Shown here in pieces: positions 27,296 through 38,465 of a stretch of DNA of 64,000 nucleotides. The notes below the pieces were generated by a model. The model saw only the letters and a list, made by a program, of their open reading frames with translations, had not been told where the DNA came from and did no database searches. The stretch is from Echinarachnius parma. Taxonomy: Eukaryota; Echinodermata; Echinoidea; Clypeasteroida; Echinarachniidae. The translations under genes and the position numbers were made by a program. Every line of letters begins with the position of its first letter. Position 1 is the first letter of the stretch. The stretch is from NCBI GenBank assembly GCA_037951105.1, contig JBAMJV010007461.1:1-64000 (forward strand), in the 5' to 3' direction.

Positions 27296-27763
27296 TATTA
27301 GTATATAATCAAGATAAAAATAAACAATATCCGTCCAAGTCATCCATGCCAATTAACCTTTACCCCCGGCAGTAGACAAAAACCTTCGTGCAAATTGTGG
27401 CTATATTTACGACGAGCATGGGAACATGACATCTGTTACCAGCAAACATTTTGACCGTCCAGCCAATAAATCGGCAAAGTTAAATTCCAAACAAGCTGCT
27501 CGCCCTTTTATGACCGACTGGCTATCGATCATAAACATTCTCTATCATTTTATATTTCTATAGAATGGTCACGCAGTGTGTAGACATGTCCCCCTTTGTC
27601 CCCGCCTCCCCGGGTAATTTGTGGTCATAAATCATTGTGCTACGGCATAAAATGCACAACATTACATCACTCGGATTTTTCTGCACGCCGTTTCCATCAT
27701 GCCTCGTTTTAGCAACATACGACATAATTATTATTAGCATATTTTTACAAACACTTTCAATTT

Positions 27764-27942
27764 ATCGTTAATAATATCGTTAATGATATTCGTTTGTCTC
27801 GCAATGTATGGTCAACAAGGAATCTAAATATCACGACGTTTCGTGCGCCGCTGCAACACTTCCGTCAGGTGAATATACATACTGTATATACGACAGGCGC
27901 AGTGCGAGACAAACGAATATCATTAGCGATATTATTAACGAT
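27764..27942. repeat. Near-perfect 39-bp inverted repeat with 101-bp loop
   Basis: Arms 27,764-27,802 and 27,904-27,942 are complementary at 38 of 39 positions (outer ATCGTTAATAATATC; inner CGTTTGTCTCGC). The pair is bracketed by a direct repeat, cactttcaattta, at about 27,752 and 27,974. This may be a tiny fold-back transposon. The superfamily is not clear. Confidence 0.7.
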
Positions 27943-29035
27943 ACTATTTCCGCAATGAGTAACATATTTAGCACTTTCAATTTACATTTCATTTTCGTTT
28001 CCAACAAAATATACATTTCAATTACAATTATTTACACAAAGGAATACATATTGGAAACAGAGGGATCCACTGAAAAGCAATGCTTGTAAAATTATGGACC
28101 CCTCAAATAATAATGAAGACTTATGAGTAGTACTGTTATTAAAAAACAAGTTCGTAACATCAAAAAAGGAGCCACAAAAAGGAAAATGGGATACCAACAG
28201 AGAGGAAAGCACTCGCCATTCAAGCAAACTCTCTCATTAATGCTCTCATCGTTAATATGCATTGAAATTCCATTTTACATCAAGATAATCATTCATGTGT
28301 AATACGCAAATAAGAGAGGAACTTACAATGTCATTCATTGATTAGTAAATTATACATACCTTCACAATGCACGATCTACAACAAAATAAAACTTTATGAT
28401 GGTGAATTGATGCATATTTTGGCAAATTTTCACTTAGTCATTAGTTTGTATCAATTCACTTTTCCTTATATAAGGGAAATGTTTATGATAAAATGTTAAT
28501 TCCCAAATGATAGAATGAGTTTTCACGACAAGACCGACTCAAAAAAAAAACTAACACCTGATTTTAGTCATTGGCAGTATACATTCAAACTATTCGCCTG
28601 TTTTGGGATAATAATGACATCAATTAGTCATGAAGATGAGTTGACTAATTATGAAGCTCGGGAATATGATATCAACCAATAAAGAGGAAGAATACAAAAT
28701 GGATGGACAATAGAATTTGTTGTCGATATAAAAAAAAAACATTTTGTATTATGATATCACAAAATTGTATATTATGTTCCCTCCCGTAAAAAAAATACAA
28801 CCCTCGTCACACAAGATTCGCGATAGTCACATAATAAAACAGCATATCTCAAATCTACATTATGACTGTAGCTTCCTTTCATGCCTCATAAGCCACGTCA
28901 AAGCTTAAGCTCATAAATTTGCAAATAATTGCATCCCGCTTGGCGGGAGATGGACGAGACGGTTAATGAGGCCTGAAGTGAGCTCTGTGGCTAATGTAAT
29001 GTTGTTAACAACAAACACGGACACACAACACTCAC
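27943..29035. other. Intron or flank of the EF-hand gene, no exon seen
   Basis: AT-rich DNA downstream, on the minus strand, of the calbindin-like first exon. I looked for further EF-hand exons on this strand and recognised none. Confidence 0.4.
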
Positions 29036-29168
29036 CATTTGTATCGTAATGCTCCCAAATCCGAGCGAAATTATCCGCAGAGAGCTTGTTTGTTGCCTTT
29101 AATTCACTGAATTTGACGAGAAAGTTGTCGTGGACACTCTTCCTTCGGCACTGGCCAGCGGTATCCAT
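29036..29168 (-). CDS. First coding exon of a calbindin/calretinin/secretagogin-like EF-hand protein (partial)
   Basis: The exon reads from an ATG at 29,168 (MDTAGQC) to a canonical donor, AATG|gtgagt, at 29,036/29,035. It contains DNFLVKFSELKATNKLSA then ARIWEHYDTNG. In the hexa-EF-hand calcium buffers (calbindin-D28k, calretinin, secretagogin), NFLLKF followed by F..IW..YD.D.SG marks the entry into an EF-hand, and the exon breaks inside the calcium loop just as the loop begins (YDTNG). The expected product is a cytosolic Ca2+ buffer or sensor of about 260-280 residues. The remaining exons should lie at lower coordinates on this strand but are not recognisable in the window. Upstream in-frame ATGs exist at 29,270 and others. 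I prefer 29,168 because it matches the short N-termini of the family, but this is not certain. A TATA box lies about 210 nt upstream. Confidence 0.65.
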
Positions 29169-29374
29169 CTTTTGCAAATATCGTTTCGTTTGTCTTTCCA
29201 CCGAAGAAATCAACAGCAACTGTGAAGCGTCCTGATCAAAATCGCCCTGGCCGAACCACAACAAACGCAAAGCTAGATGTGTATGAAAGGGTACAATACG
29301 TATAGGAGCAAGTATATCAGGCGGCGTATATTGGTTTCAGCGGGATAATGATAGCAACCGAACGTGTGCGCCAA

Positions 29375-29382
29375 TATTTATA
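29375..29382 (-). promoter_or_regulatory. Candidate TATA box (TATAAATA) of the EF-hand gene
   Basis: TATAAATA on the minus strand, about 207 nt before the chosen ATG. This would place the start of transcription near 29,345-29,350 and give a 5' UTR of about 180 nt. A GC-rich patch with CpGs and an inverted ggcgcca pair lies further upstream (29,655-29,715). Confidence 0.45.
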
Positions 29383-30479
29383 CGGTACTACGTCCACATC
29401 TAAGGAAGACGAACAAAAAGTGGGTGTGTGCAGTTCAGTATAAATCTAAATTGAGTTAGCTGGAAGTGCGATGCATGCGATTTGCGTTCCTCATTAACAG
29501 GTGCTTCACGCTGTGTGTCTGCGAGTGGTAGCATTCAACATAGTATGTATAGTCACTATGTCAGGTGGTAGTAACGTCGCTTTATCTTTGTCTTTGATGG
29601 CTCTTATCTGTTCTGGGTATTGTATAGTGAATATCAAGCGTGCGGATGTTGATTAGAGGGCGTACGCGCTACAGATGGCCGCGGCGCCATGGAGCTTATA
29701 AGTGGCGCCAGTTTTTGCATCTATGGGACGCACATGTGTACACATGTGCAATGACAACTGCTGTACCCAACTTTTCTGCGTGTTCTTTGCGTGTTACGTA
29801 CTTTATTTTTAATATGTAACTGATATATAAATCTGATGATAAATACATAAACCATGAATAATATATAAACACCTTTTATAACAGTTACTGTCGGAAATAC
29901 TCCCGAATTAACAAACAATCATAAAGAAAATGCAACAAAGATAATTATGTAGAATCAAACATTGTTATACATAGACGAACTGACCAGGAAAATATAATAT
30001 AAATGAAAAAGAGCAATATAAAGAAGTGATTTTTCCGGGATACGAACATTACCATCAAACAGATCATCATTAAAATGTGTATTGTTCACAGGTTGTATTG
30101 TCGAGTCTAAACTTGGACCAACATTTAAACAAATAGTAAAAAACAGGAAGCTTGGCATTGCGAGTCAATAATTGTATTACCTTTCTAAAACATCATTACA
30201 ACTTTTGCCATATATACCTATACGTAACATTAATCAAAGTTTATTTCAACAATACAATTTACGAGATGACGTATTTAAAATTGTATCTATTATACAATGT
30301 TTGATTCTATCTTTATTCTGAGTATTTTTTCGTCTTTTCTTTTTATTGATAAAGTAAATGCAAAATTGTATAATTAGCCTCCAAATTATTATAAAAGTCT
30401 TAACACTACTTTAATTACTGATATAAAAGTTTATGATGTAAAATTGTTATTCTATCCCTTTCAAGAGACATCTTATTTC
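29383..30479. other. Upstream flank of the EF-hand gene
   Basis: CpG-containing patch at 29,640-29,715, otherwise AT-rich. No gene seen. Confidence 0.4.
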
Positions 30480-31730
30480 TTCGTGAGCTAGTCAAATCTC
30501 ACATTGTTCATTATGACCTTTGAATATGAATATTTGAATATTAAATGAAGTTTTTTGCAACCAGATAAGGTTGATTGTTGACAAGGAAAATACCTGAATA
30601 AAATACCCTTGGATGTTTATTTTGTTATTAAATTCACTGAGGTAGAAATATATGGATTGGACACTTTCAACCATTCAGAGGGAGTGTCTTAGTCAATACT
30701 CGTAAGAGCAGAGTGTACAATGCAAAACAATTCATATCAACATCCTGACATTTTTACAGTTGGGCGTATTTCCTTTTTTTCTTTTCTTCAAATAATTAAT
30801 GTTACTTTTAATATAATTTTGTATACTTTAATATACTTTAATATAATTTTCATTGAATGTATACGGCAGATGTTCACATGTTTGTTTTGTATTATAGTCA
30901 TGACAAACTATTGAACATCATGTCAATGTAACCGCCTGTATTTGTTTTGAATGATAATTATTAATTATGTGCAATTATAGAAGCAGTATTATACTGGTTC
31001 TATAATACTGATCGGACAAACTATGATCTATCATAAGTGGATTTTTTTCTTCAGTAATAATTATTACCTAAAATAATTAGTAATGACAATTATTGACCAG
31101 CATTGTATGAATTACGTACATTAGGACCATTGGACATTAGTCATCTTGAATCAAGAAGAATTTCACAATTATACGTTCGCTTACAGACAGTAAAGCCAGA
31201 GATACCCACCCCCCCCCCCCCCCCCCCACCCCCTCCCCCCTTTCTATAGATTTCGCTATATTTAGTAGACGTGTGGCTAGGGCTAATGAATCGGAGATAG
31301 GCGCCGTATGTGCAACAATTGGCACGGGAAGGACTTTTTACAGACAGCTACGAAGAAAAGGTGTATAGATCAGACACACTATGGCGTTTGTTATTTAGTC
31401 AATGATTATTAAACATAATTTGTACGCACGTACTTACAAAAGTGTTTACTGTTAGTGTTAATGGCATTAGTTAACCCATTCGGGACTGGTACTCATTAAT
31501 CAATATTAATTACACATTATATGTATTTATCACAAGTGAGCACGTACACGCACGTAGGAGTCGGGTCATATTATGACCTATACTATAGGTGTTATAATAA
31601 TGTTAATTAATAATCGAAAACATTAGCGCGAGTAATTACAACAATTATTGACGCTCTAGGCGTGAATGCTTTTACAATCAATTAATTGTTATCAACTTAT
31701 AGTACGCCATTTTAATTGTTTTTTTCTGTA
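30480..31730. repeat. Old dispersed repeat, copy 1 (partner at 41,450-43,440)
   Basis: It shares collinear blocks with 41,450-43,440: gttcattatgacctttga, ggacactttcaacc, gtcaatact.gtaag, taataattat, attattgacca, gaatcaagaaga, gtatagatcagacaca, and near the right end attatgacctat and acaatcaat. A C-run (31,209-31,227) interrupts this copy. No coding potential; family unknown. Confidence 0.6.
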
Positions 31731-32079
31731 GATTCTAGGTGTATGAATTTGTAAGCAAGCGATATTCTGAAAGCCATAACAAAAAATATTGCGCACATTC
31801 ACTTCTTTGTATTGCAGGACTACAACAAAAAAAAAGAGACTGTATAATTATGCAAATTGAACATGGCCTACTTCACGCAAATGGATGGAAATTAGCACCG
31901 CTGGTAACCCTATATGATTTGTTTTCTCGATATGTTACCCTGGGGATTGGTGTAATACTAATGCTTGGGCATGAATTATTCAAGAAGGAGTGAGTTGTTT
32001 CAGACATGGTGTGACATTGAAATGATCTTGTATCATCTTTTTCCTGATCATGGTCGCTATCACCATCTTCCATATCAGT

Positions 32080-32321
32080 ATAACCATAGTCACCATCATT
32101 ATTAATATCAACATCAACATCATCATTATTGTTATCATCACCAACATGCATCATCATCATCTCATCATCACCATCATCATCACCAACAAGCATCATCATC
32201 ACCAACAAGCATCATCATCATCATCATCATCATGATTATAATCTTTACCATCATTATCATCACTAACAATCATCATCATCATCATCACCAACAATAATCA
32301 TCATCACCGTCGTCGTCGTCG

Positions 32322-32365
<44 letters not shown>

Positions 32366-32367
32366 TT

Positions 32368-32412
<45 letters not shown>
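32080..32412. repeat. Left copy of the direct repeat flanking the LINE (ATC-rich)
   Basis: It begins taaccatagtcaccatcatt and runs through imperfect and perfect CAT/ATC triplets, including the unusual landmarks accaacatgcatc, ctttaccatcattatc and accgtcgtcgtcgtc. The same landmarks occur in the same order at 38,165-38,463. This copy has one extra 18-bp unit containing accaacaag and a longer pure ATC tract. Confidence 0.9.
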
Positions 32413-32480
32413 TTTATTTATTTCAAAATAATTTCACAAATCAGTATATAATCAGAAACAGAACAAGTATCACATATCAT

Positions 32481-35400
32481 TCACAAATAACTAATAAATC
32501 TATTCCAATCATGGAGATCTACAAATAGGCGTTGTTTTTGTTTATTCTTTTCAATTTGGTATCGTCTTTCTATAATCAAACGAAAAGTATGAATGAAATC
32601 ATTTTCTTTAATTCTTCTTCCATTTTCATAAGTAATTATTAATCTATATATTGAAAGTAACGCATAATTTAATGACAAGTCAACCAAATTTGTTTTCTTA
32701 AAATCATATCCTATAATAGTAATTTTTGGATTTATAACAAAATTATTATCGTACAAATATTGTTTTAAAACATTTTCTAGATATCTCCAGAACGGAATTA
32801 TGCTTATACAGTAAAAGAACATGTGAATCAATGAACCAGGTTGAGAACAAAATGGACATTCATTACATTCCTTAATGTTCCATTTGTACAAATTATCTGG
32901 TGTGATCAAAATATTATACATGAAATTAAAATTAAATTGAATCAATGTATTATCTTGTATTTGCTTAAGTTTAAACCCCCATATATGATTCCAATCAACT
33001 AAATCATCCAAAATCATCAATTCTGTCCAATATTTAACGGCTCTTGAAACTTCAACTGTATTTGAACGTAATTGTTGGTAAATAACTCTTGATTTAATTT
33101 TAGGAGATATATTTGTATTTTCAAAATTATAATTATTTCCATTCTCATTAACTGTGTCGGACACAAAAGTCTTAAATGCATCTACATCATTATTTCGTAA
33201 AATGTATTGACCATAAATTATTTATAACAAAACAACACTTTCCATATTCTGAAAACAATCTACCGTCCAAATATTGTAATTTTTCTTTTAAAACTGACAT
33301 TGGCATAATTCCATTTTCATCTAATATATCCCCTACAAATAATATACCTGACTTGATCCAATTATTAAAGATCAACATTTCACCATTATATCTTATGTGC
33401 GTATTCAACCACAACATTTCTTTACTTATTTCTTCACTACTAATCAAAGCAAGTATATCTTTAAAATAAAATTCTTGTTTATACCAAAAGTAAGTATATA
33501 AAATATCACAATAAAACCCTGGTAACTTTCTTTGTAATGACAACATAAATTTAGGATCACATCGACAATTTAAAACTACTTTATCTCCACCAATTTTTTG
33601 TAACCAATATTCAAAAATCCATTTCCATTTTCCTTTTGTAACATCAACAAATTTACTGAACCATTTCAATTTCACGCTATTAAAATACATCGAAAGATCT
33701 ATCATATTTAGCCCCCCCCTTGGAGGTGTCATTTATACATTTGATTTTTTGACTCTCGATACAGAACTGCCACAAAGAAATTCAAATAATAATTTATCAA
33801 TTCTTTTTATCATGTCTACTGGACACAAAATAACATGCGCTGTATAAACCAGTTTTGACAAAATGAAAGTTTTCAAAATTAAAATTTTACCTTTATACGT
33901 TAAGTATCTATTTTTCCACATATCCAATGTTCTTTTTATCTTTAAAACTTTATCTTCAGACCAATTAAAATCTCTACTAATTTGCTTACTTCTAGAAAAA
34001 TAAATCCCTAAACACTTTACAAATCTATCTTCCCATGGAATGTCTAACACATTTTCTACCGGTTGACATTCTCCTAGCCACAAAGCTTTAGTCTTTTGTT
34101 TATTCAATATAACTCCAGCTTTCCCCCCGAATTCGTCTATTAACTGTATTGCTACATTTCCAGAGTTTATATTATTCATAAATAGAGTCATATCATCTGC
34201 TAACTGACATATCTTAATTTCTTTATTTAAATGTCCTATTTCAATACCATGTATATTATTATCATTTCTTATTTTATTTGCTATTACTTCTACAGCCAAA
34301 ATAAATTAATAATGCAGATAGTGGGCACCCCTGTCTAATCCCACGTGACGGACATATATTTTCTGTAAACCAACCATTTAATATGACTGAATTAAAAATG
34401 TCTGTATACAATAAATCAACCCATCTTAAAAGTTATCTCGAAATCCATATTTACGAAGGCAACATTTAATAAAATTCCATTCCAAAGTATCGAAAGCTTT
34501 ATAAAATCAACACAAATTAAACTTCCATTTAACTTACTTAAATCAATATAATCAATAACGCTGTTTGCACCACAAATTGTCGTACCTGCACAAATTGTCG
34601 TATGCGACAATTTGTGCAAAATGTTGACACCACAAATTGTCGCTTTCTGCACAAATTGTCGTTTGCGACAATTTGTGGAGGCGACGGCGACAATTTGTGC
34701 TGGTAGCTGGCACCACAAATTGTCGCCACACCTACGGTCCTGTTCAAAGCCATGATGACATACATTTTTGATTAAAATGATCATTCTTGACATACGGATA
34801 TACAGGGTTGCCAGATCGCGGCTAGTTTTGACGGCCAGACTCTTTACGTTTCACGGCCAAATTCCTGGTTGAATACAAAATTTCTTTTGACATCGAATAA
34901 AAAAACATAACCATTTTAATTATTACAAAGACAGCACGAATAAATAAACCATGTATTCACAAACGAAAATACAAAAAAGACAAGAAATTAAAAAAAAGGG
35001 GACAAATCATTGCCCCCCCCCCCCCCCCCCCCCCAGCTCACAAACACCCATGAAGGTACCTAGCTAGAAACTGAAGGAAAAGCAGAAATTAATACAACCG
35101 AAAATCACATAAAAACGAATATTAACACATGCTCACACATGGCTTGTTTTTTTGTTTAAGTTGTCTCGAATCCAATTTGTAGTGTTCTTTAATGGTCTCG
35201 GCGCGCCCCCAAAACCAAATAGTCTCGGTCTCGCCTCCGAGATTTGTTGACGGATCTCGGTCTCTGCTTCGTAAAAATCTTCCACTGGTGTCGACGCCGA
35301 GGCCGGCCTCGAGTCCACCAACACTGATTATTATTATTATCATCATCATCATCTTTGTAGCTTGAAGACAGCGACTGACGACAATTTGTGCAATATGCGA

Positions 35401-36987
35401 CAATTTGTGGTGTGAGGTTTTACGTGATTTCACAAATTGTCGCCGGGTATGGGGACGGCGAGAGCAACACAGGATGCGACAATTTGTGGCGTGAAATTTT
35501 GCACAAATTGTCGCATACGACAATTTGTGCAGGTACGACAATTTGTGGTGCAACAAACGTCTTGTATAAGTCTAGTATTGTTTATTGCATTACGACCTTT
35601 AACATAACCAACTTGATCTTCATTAATAAGAACGTGTAGAACCCCTTGTAATCGGTTTGCTAAAACTGCTGCTACTAATTTGTAATCTATGTTTAATAAC
35701 GTTATCGGCCTCCAGTTATTTAAGTTTTCCCTCTTTCCACTTTTAAACAATAGTGTAATTATTCCCTTCCGTTGTGAGTAACCTAGTTTACCCTCATTAA
35801 AACATTCATTTATACTTTTAATTAACAAATCTTTTATTTCACTCCAAAAGGTGACATAAAACTCTGTAGTTAGCCCATCAGAACCTGGTGATTTATTTAA
35901 TTTCATTTTTATCAATGCTTGTGTAAGTTCATCCTCTAATATTTCCCCTTCACAACTATCAGCTTCTTCCTCACTTAATACTGGTCCATTAACAGATGCA
36001 TTGTAATTTTCAATGTCCTCATTACTAATATTTTTGGAAGAATATAGAACCGAATAAAAATCATGTACATGTTCCTGTATCCGATTTGCATTTAGCTCTA
36101 TCTTTTTACCAATCTTAACGGCTGTTATATTTTTATTCAAACCATTTCGTTTTTCTAAATTCAAAAACAACTTAGTATTCGTTTCTCCTTCTTCAAACCA
36201 TGCCACTCTTGATCTTATTTTTGATCCAGTACATTCTTTTGCATAGTAATCTGAATTATCCACCTTTAATTAAATTAGTATGGCACAGTGATCAGGGCAC
36301 ATAGCAATTGGTTTAATAATACACTTATTTATATATTGTCGAGCTCCTAAATTAACTAACCAAAAATCTATTCGAGAAGCCATTCCTAAACGAATATTTC
36401 TATAAGTAAATTGTCTAGTGTCCCTATGCATCACTCTCCATATGTCAATCAAATTAAAAGCTGCAATAAAATTCTGAAATGCTATTGGTTGAGTATATAT
36501 AGATCTCGCACCTCTAGTGTCTATTATAGGATTTAGCACACAATTAAAGTCTCCACCAATTAACAATTCTTTAAAACTTTGCTTCTTTTTAAATTTTATC
36601 CAAGAGTCCAAAAATGTAAAGTAATCGTTCTTTTTATTTCTTTCCGTTGGTGCGTAAACATTAACAATACAACACTTTTGTCCATTAACACACACATTTA
36701 TCATTACAGTCCTTCCATCATCAGTGACGGCATGTGAGTTTATGCTAACATCAAGTTTATTCTTTATAAATATTGATGCACCTCGACTGTGGTTAGTGCC
36801 ATACGAGTGAAAACACAGACCATTCCATTCTTGTTGAACTCTCAACTCCATATCTTTAGTTAAAAAGGTCTCTTGTAACAATATAATATCCGCTTCGTAA
36901 GCGTTTAGCCAAAAAAAACAAAGATTTTCGCTTTTCGTGTCCACGAATGCCACGAACATTTAAGGATATATATGTTATTTTATTCAT
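32481..36987 (-). pseudogene. LINE ORF2: endonuclease-reverse transcriptase, broken
   Basis: Start at the ATG at 36,987 (MNKITYISLNVRG), the usual opening of APE endonucleases. Endonuclease motifs in order: ILLQETF, NVYAPTER, GGDFNCVLNP, SRIDFWLV, CPDHCAILI. RT follows: VAWFEEGETNTKLFLNLEKR, SPGSDGLTTEFY, NNWRPITLLNIDYK, GYVKGRNAINNTR, then after the inserted element IDYIDLSKLNG, and the catalytic box as CQLADDMTLF. The C-terminus includes PPRGGLNMIDL and CNECPFCSQPGSLIHMFFYC, an HxC/zinc-like segment. Damage seen: a one-base shift in the A/T run at about 36,910; stops and loss of the usual linker around 36,265; the 995-bp insertion after GRNAINNTRLIQDV; frame changes near 34,300-34,430; an in-frame stop near 33,735; a shift near 33,200. 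It cannot make a full protein. Confidence 0.85.
34561..35555. mobile_element. 995-bp DNA element packed with CGACAATTTGTG motifs, inserted in LINE ORF2
   Basis: Ends CTGTTTGCACCAC and, inverted, TGTTGCACCAC, with a short probable target duplication AACG (34,557-34,560 and 35,556-35,559). Removing it restores the LINE reading QDV-IDY. The first 190 bp and last 180 bp contain 8 and 7 copies of CGACAATTTGTG in both orientations, many arranged as hairpins; the outer about 50 bp are perfect inverted repeats. The middle holds a C-run (35,013-35,034) and a GC-rich block (35,150-35,330) ending cagtgttggtgg on the minus strand, perhaps a second nested insertion. No transposase. Confidence 0.8.
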
Positions 36988-37239
36988 ATTATTGAGCAAT
37001 GTCAAAATTGTATGAACTTAAATCTCTAATCACTATAACAAGCGTTAGTTCCATTTCTATCAATACAACTTAACAATGTATACATTTTTGTTTCCACTTT
37101 TATCATAATTCCTTTTACATAATTTGCAACATTTAAGTATAGTATTTTCATATAATAATATCCATTTAATACAAAATAGCTCGAATAAATTCTTAAAGTT
37201 ATTTTGTTATCGTATGCATCCGTTCCCGTTTCAAATCAT

Positions 37240-38331
37240 TCATTTTCTATTTGATCCCTTTTTTCTTTGTTTCCTTGGTTTGTTTTTGTCTATTGTTTGA
37301 CTTGTTTTTTGCGCAGGATCGAGCGCTTGTGAATCGTCGGTATACTCCGATTCTTCCTCTTCGTTAGGATCGCTATCTGTGCGATCTGTGCCGTTTCCCT
37401 GCGTCTGCTTTTCTTTTGACCATAGCTCTTTGAGGTTTTTCTGTTTCATAGTATCTGTTTTTTGCTTACCGCTTTCACTGCCTCCATGGCCTCGGTCACT
37501 TGATGTTCCGGGGTCACCTCGTCGATCGCGTGGTGATCTGCGATGTTGCCGGTCGCACAATGAATCACTGCCATCATGCTGGTCACGCGATTGTCTTCGT
37601 TCATCAGTCTGCCGCGTCGTTCTTCTCTCGCTCCTTCGTAACGGAGGATCGCGATCGCGTGCGTCTGACTGCAGCGGAGGGTCACGCTCGCGTGCGTCTG
37701 ACTGCAGCGGAGGGTCGCGATCGCGTGCGTTTGACTGCAGCGGAGGGTCGCGATCGCGTTCGTCTGACTGCAGCGGAGGGTCGCGATCGCGTGCGTCTGA
37801 CCGCAGCGGAGGGTCGCGATCGCGTGCGTCTGACTGTAGCGGAGGATCGCGATCGCGTGCGTCTGACTGCAGCGGAATGGTGGTGGCTTCCCTCTGATCA
37901 TCTGTAGTAGCAGCTGTACTTTCTTCCGTTTGCAGGTCGTTCCGCTGAGTGGCGTTGATCTCCGCTCGCTGATCAGTCACGTCACGGTCTGAGGACGCCT
38001 GACATTCGAAACGTTTATGCCCAGGCCTATTGCACGTTCTGCAGACGTAAGGTTTGATGCACGTCGAAGCGTGATGCCCAGTATCCAAACATCTGGAGCA
38101 AGTTGCTATGGACGTTCCCGTATTCTGCCCATTGTAACCATAGTCACCATCATTCTGCCCATGGTAACCATAGTCACCATCATTATTAATATCAACATCA
38201 ACATCATCATTATTGTTATCATCACCAACATGCATCATCATCATCTCATCATCACCATCATCATCACCAACAAGCATCATCATCATCATCATCATGATTA
38301 TAATCTTTACCATCATTATCATCACTAACAA
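37240..38331 (-). CDS. LINE ORF1: CCHC zinc-knuckle RNA-binding protein
   Basis: An open frame of 363 codons. The N-terminal about 75 residues are translated from the ATC-rich flanking repeat (runs of M, D and N), so the true start is uncertain. The body begins about TGTSIATCSRC. Two zinc knuckles follow each other, CSRCLDTGHHASTC and CRTCNRPGHKRFEC, the arrangement seen in Tx1-type ORF1 proteins, which bind the element RNA. Then comes a low-complexity charged region with seven 11-residue repeats (SDARDRDPPLQ) and a basic, acidic-patched C-terminus (NEEEESEYTDDS, KPRKQRKKGSNRK). ORF2 starts about 250 bp downstream. This frame is intact as read, unlike ORF2. Confidence 0.8.
   Translation of the reverse strand: MLVMIMMVKIIIMMMMMMMLVGDDDGDDEMMMMHVGDDNNNDDVDVDINNDGDYGYHGQNDGDYGYNGQNTGTSIATCSRCLDTGHHASTCIKPYVCRTCNRPGHKRFECQASSDRDVTDQRAEINATQRNDLQTEESTAATTDDQREATTIPLQSDARDRDPPLQSDARDRDPPLRSDARDRDPPLQSDERDRDPPLQSNARDRDPPLQSDARERDPPLQSDARDRDPPLRRSERRTTRQTDERRQSRDQHDGSDSLCDRQHRRSPRDRRGDPGTSSDRGHGGSESGKQKTDTMKQKNLKELWSKEKQTQGNGTDRTDSDPNEEEESEYTDDSQALDPAQKTSQTIDKNKPRKQRKKGSNRK
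37644..37874 (-). repeat. Seven 33-bp repeats inside LINE ORF1
   Basis: Seven head-to-tail 33-bp units starting at 37,644, 37,677, 37,710, 37,743, 37,776, 37,809 and 37,842, nearly identical, each coding SDARDRDPPLQ on the minus strand. Six units contain the palindrome CGCGATCGCG. Long frames open on the opposite strand here are shadows created by the repeat. Confidence 0.9.
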
Positions 38332-38383
38332 TCATCATCATCATCATCACCAACAATAATCATCATCACCGTCGTCGTCGTCG

Positions 38384-38415
<32 letters not shown>

Positions 38416-38423
38416 TTAATCAT

Positions 38424-38463
<40 letters not shown>
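38165..38463. repeat. Right copy of the direct repeat flanking the LINE (ATC-rich)
   Basis: Collinear with 32,080-32,412. Just to its left a 30-bp block, ctgcccatggtaaccatagt plus caccatcatt, is tandemly doubled (38,125-38,184), so the repeat runs into the LINE 5' end without a sharp border. Confidence 0.9.

Positions 38464-38465
<2 letters not shown>

Larger units (their letters stand above)
32413..38164 (-). mobile_element. Nearly full-length, broken L1/Tx1-type LINE
   Basis: A non-LTR retrotransposon on the minus strand with ORF1 (zinc knuckles), then ORF2 (APE-type endonuclease plus reverse transcriptase), a very short 3' UTR of about 65 bp and a (GAT)n tail. It lies inside an ATC-rich repeat that is present on both sides. 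It is interrupted by a 995-bp DNA element at 34,561-35,555. Net length without that insertion is about 4.75 kb, of which an estimated 150 codons are missing between endonuclease and RT. Tx1-clade LINEs are known to include members that target microsatellites (established for the Kibi/Koshi types); this copy in (GAT)n fits that habit but does not prove it. Confidence 0.85.

Noticed and set aside
32050-32235. Frames rich in I/T/H or D/M residues in the ATC repeat
   Set aside because: Low-complexity translations of a trinucleotide repeat.
37379-37907. Plus-strand open frames of 135-172 codons over the LINE
   Set aside because: They are shadows of the 33-bp repeats, whose length is a multiple of three, opposite the zinc-knuckle ORF1.
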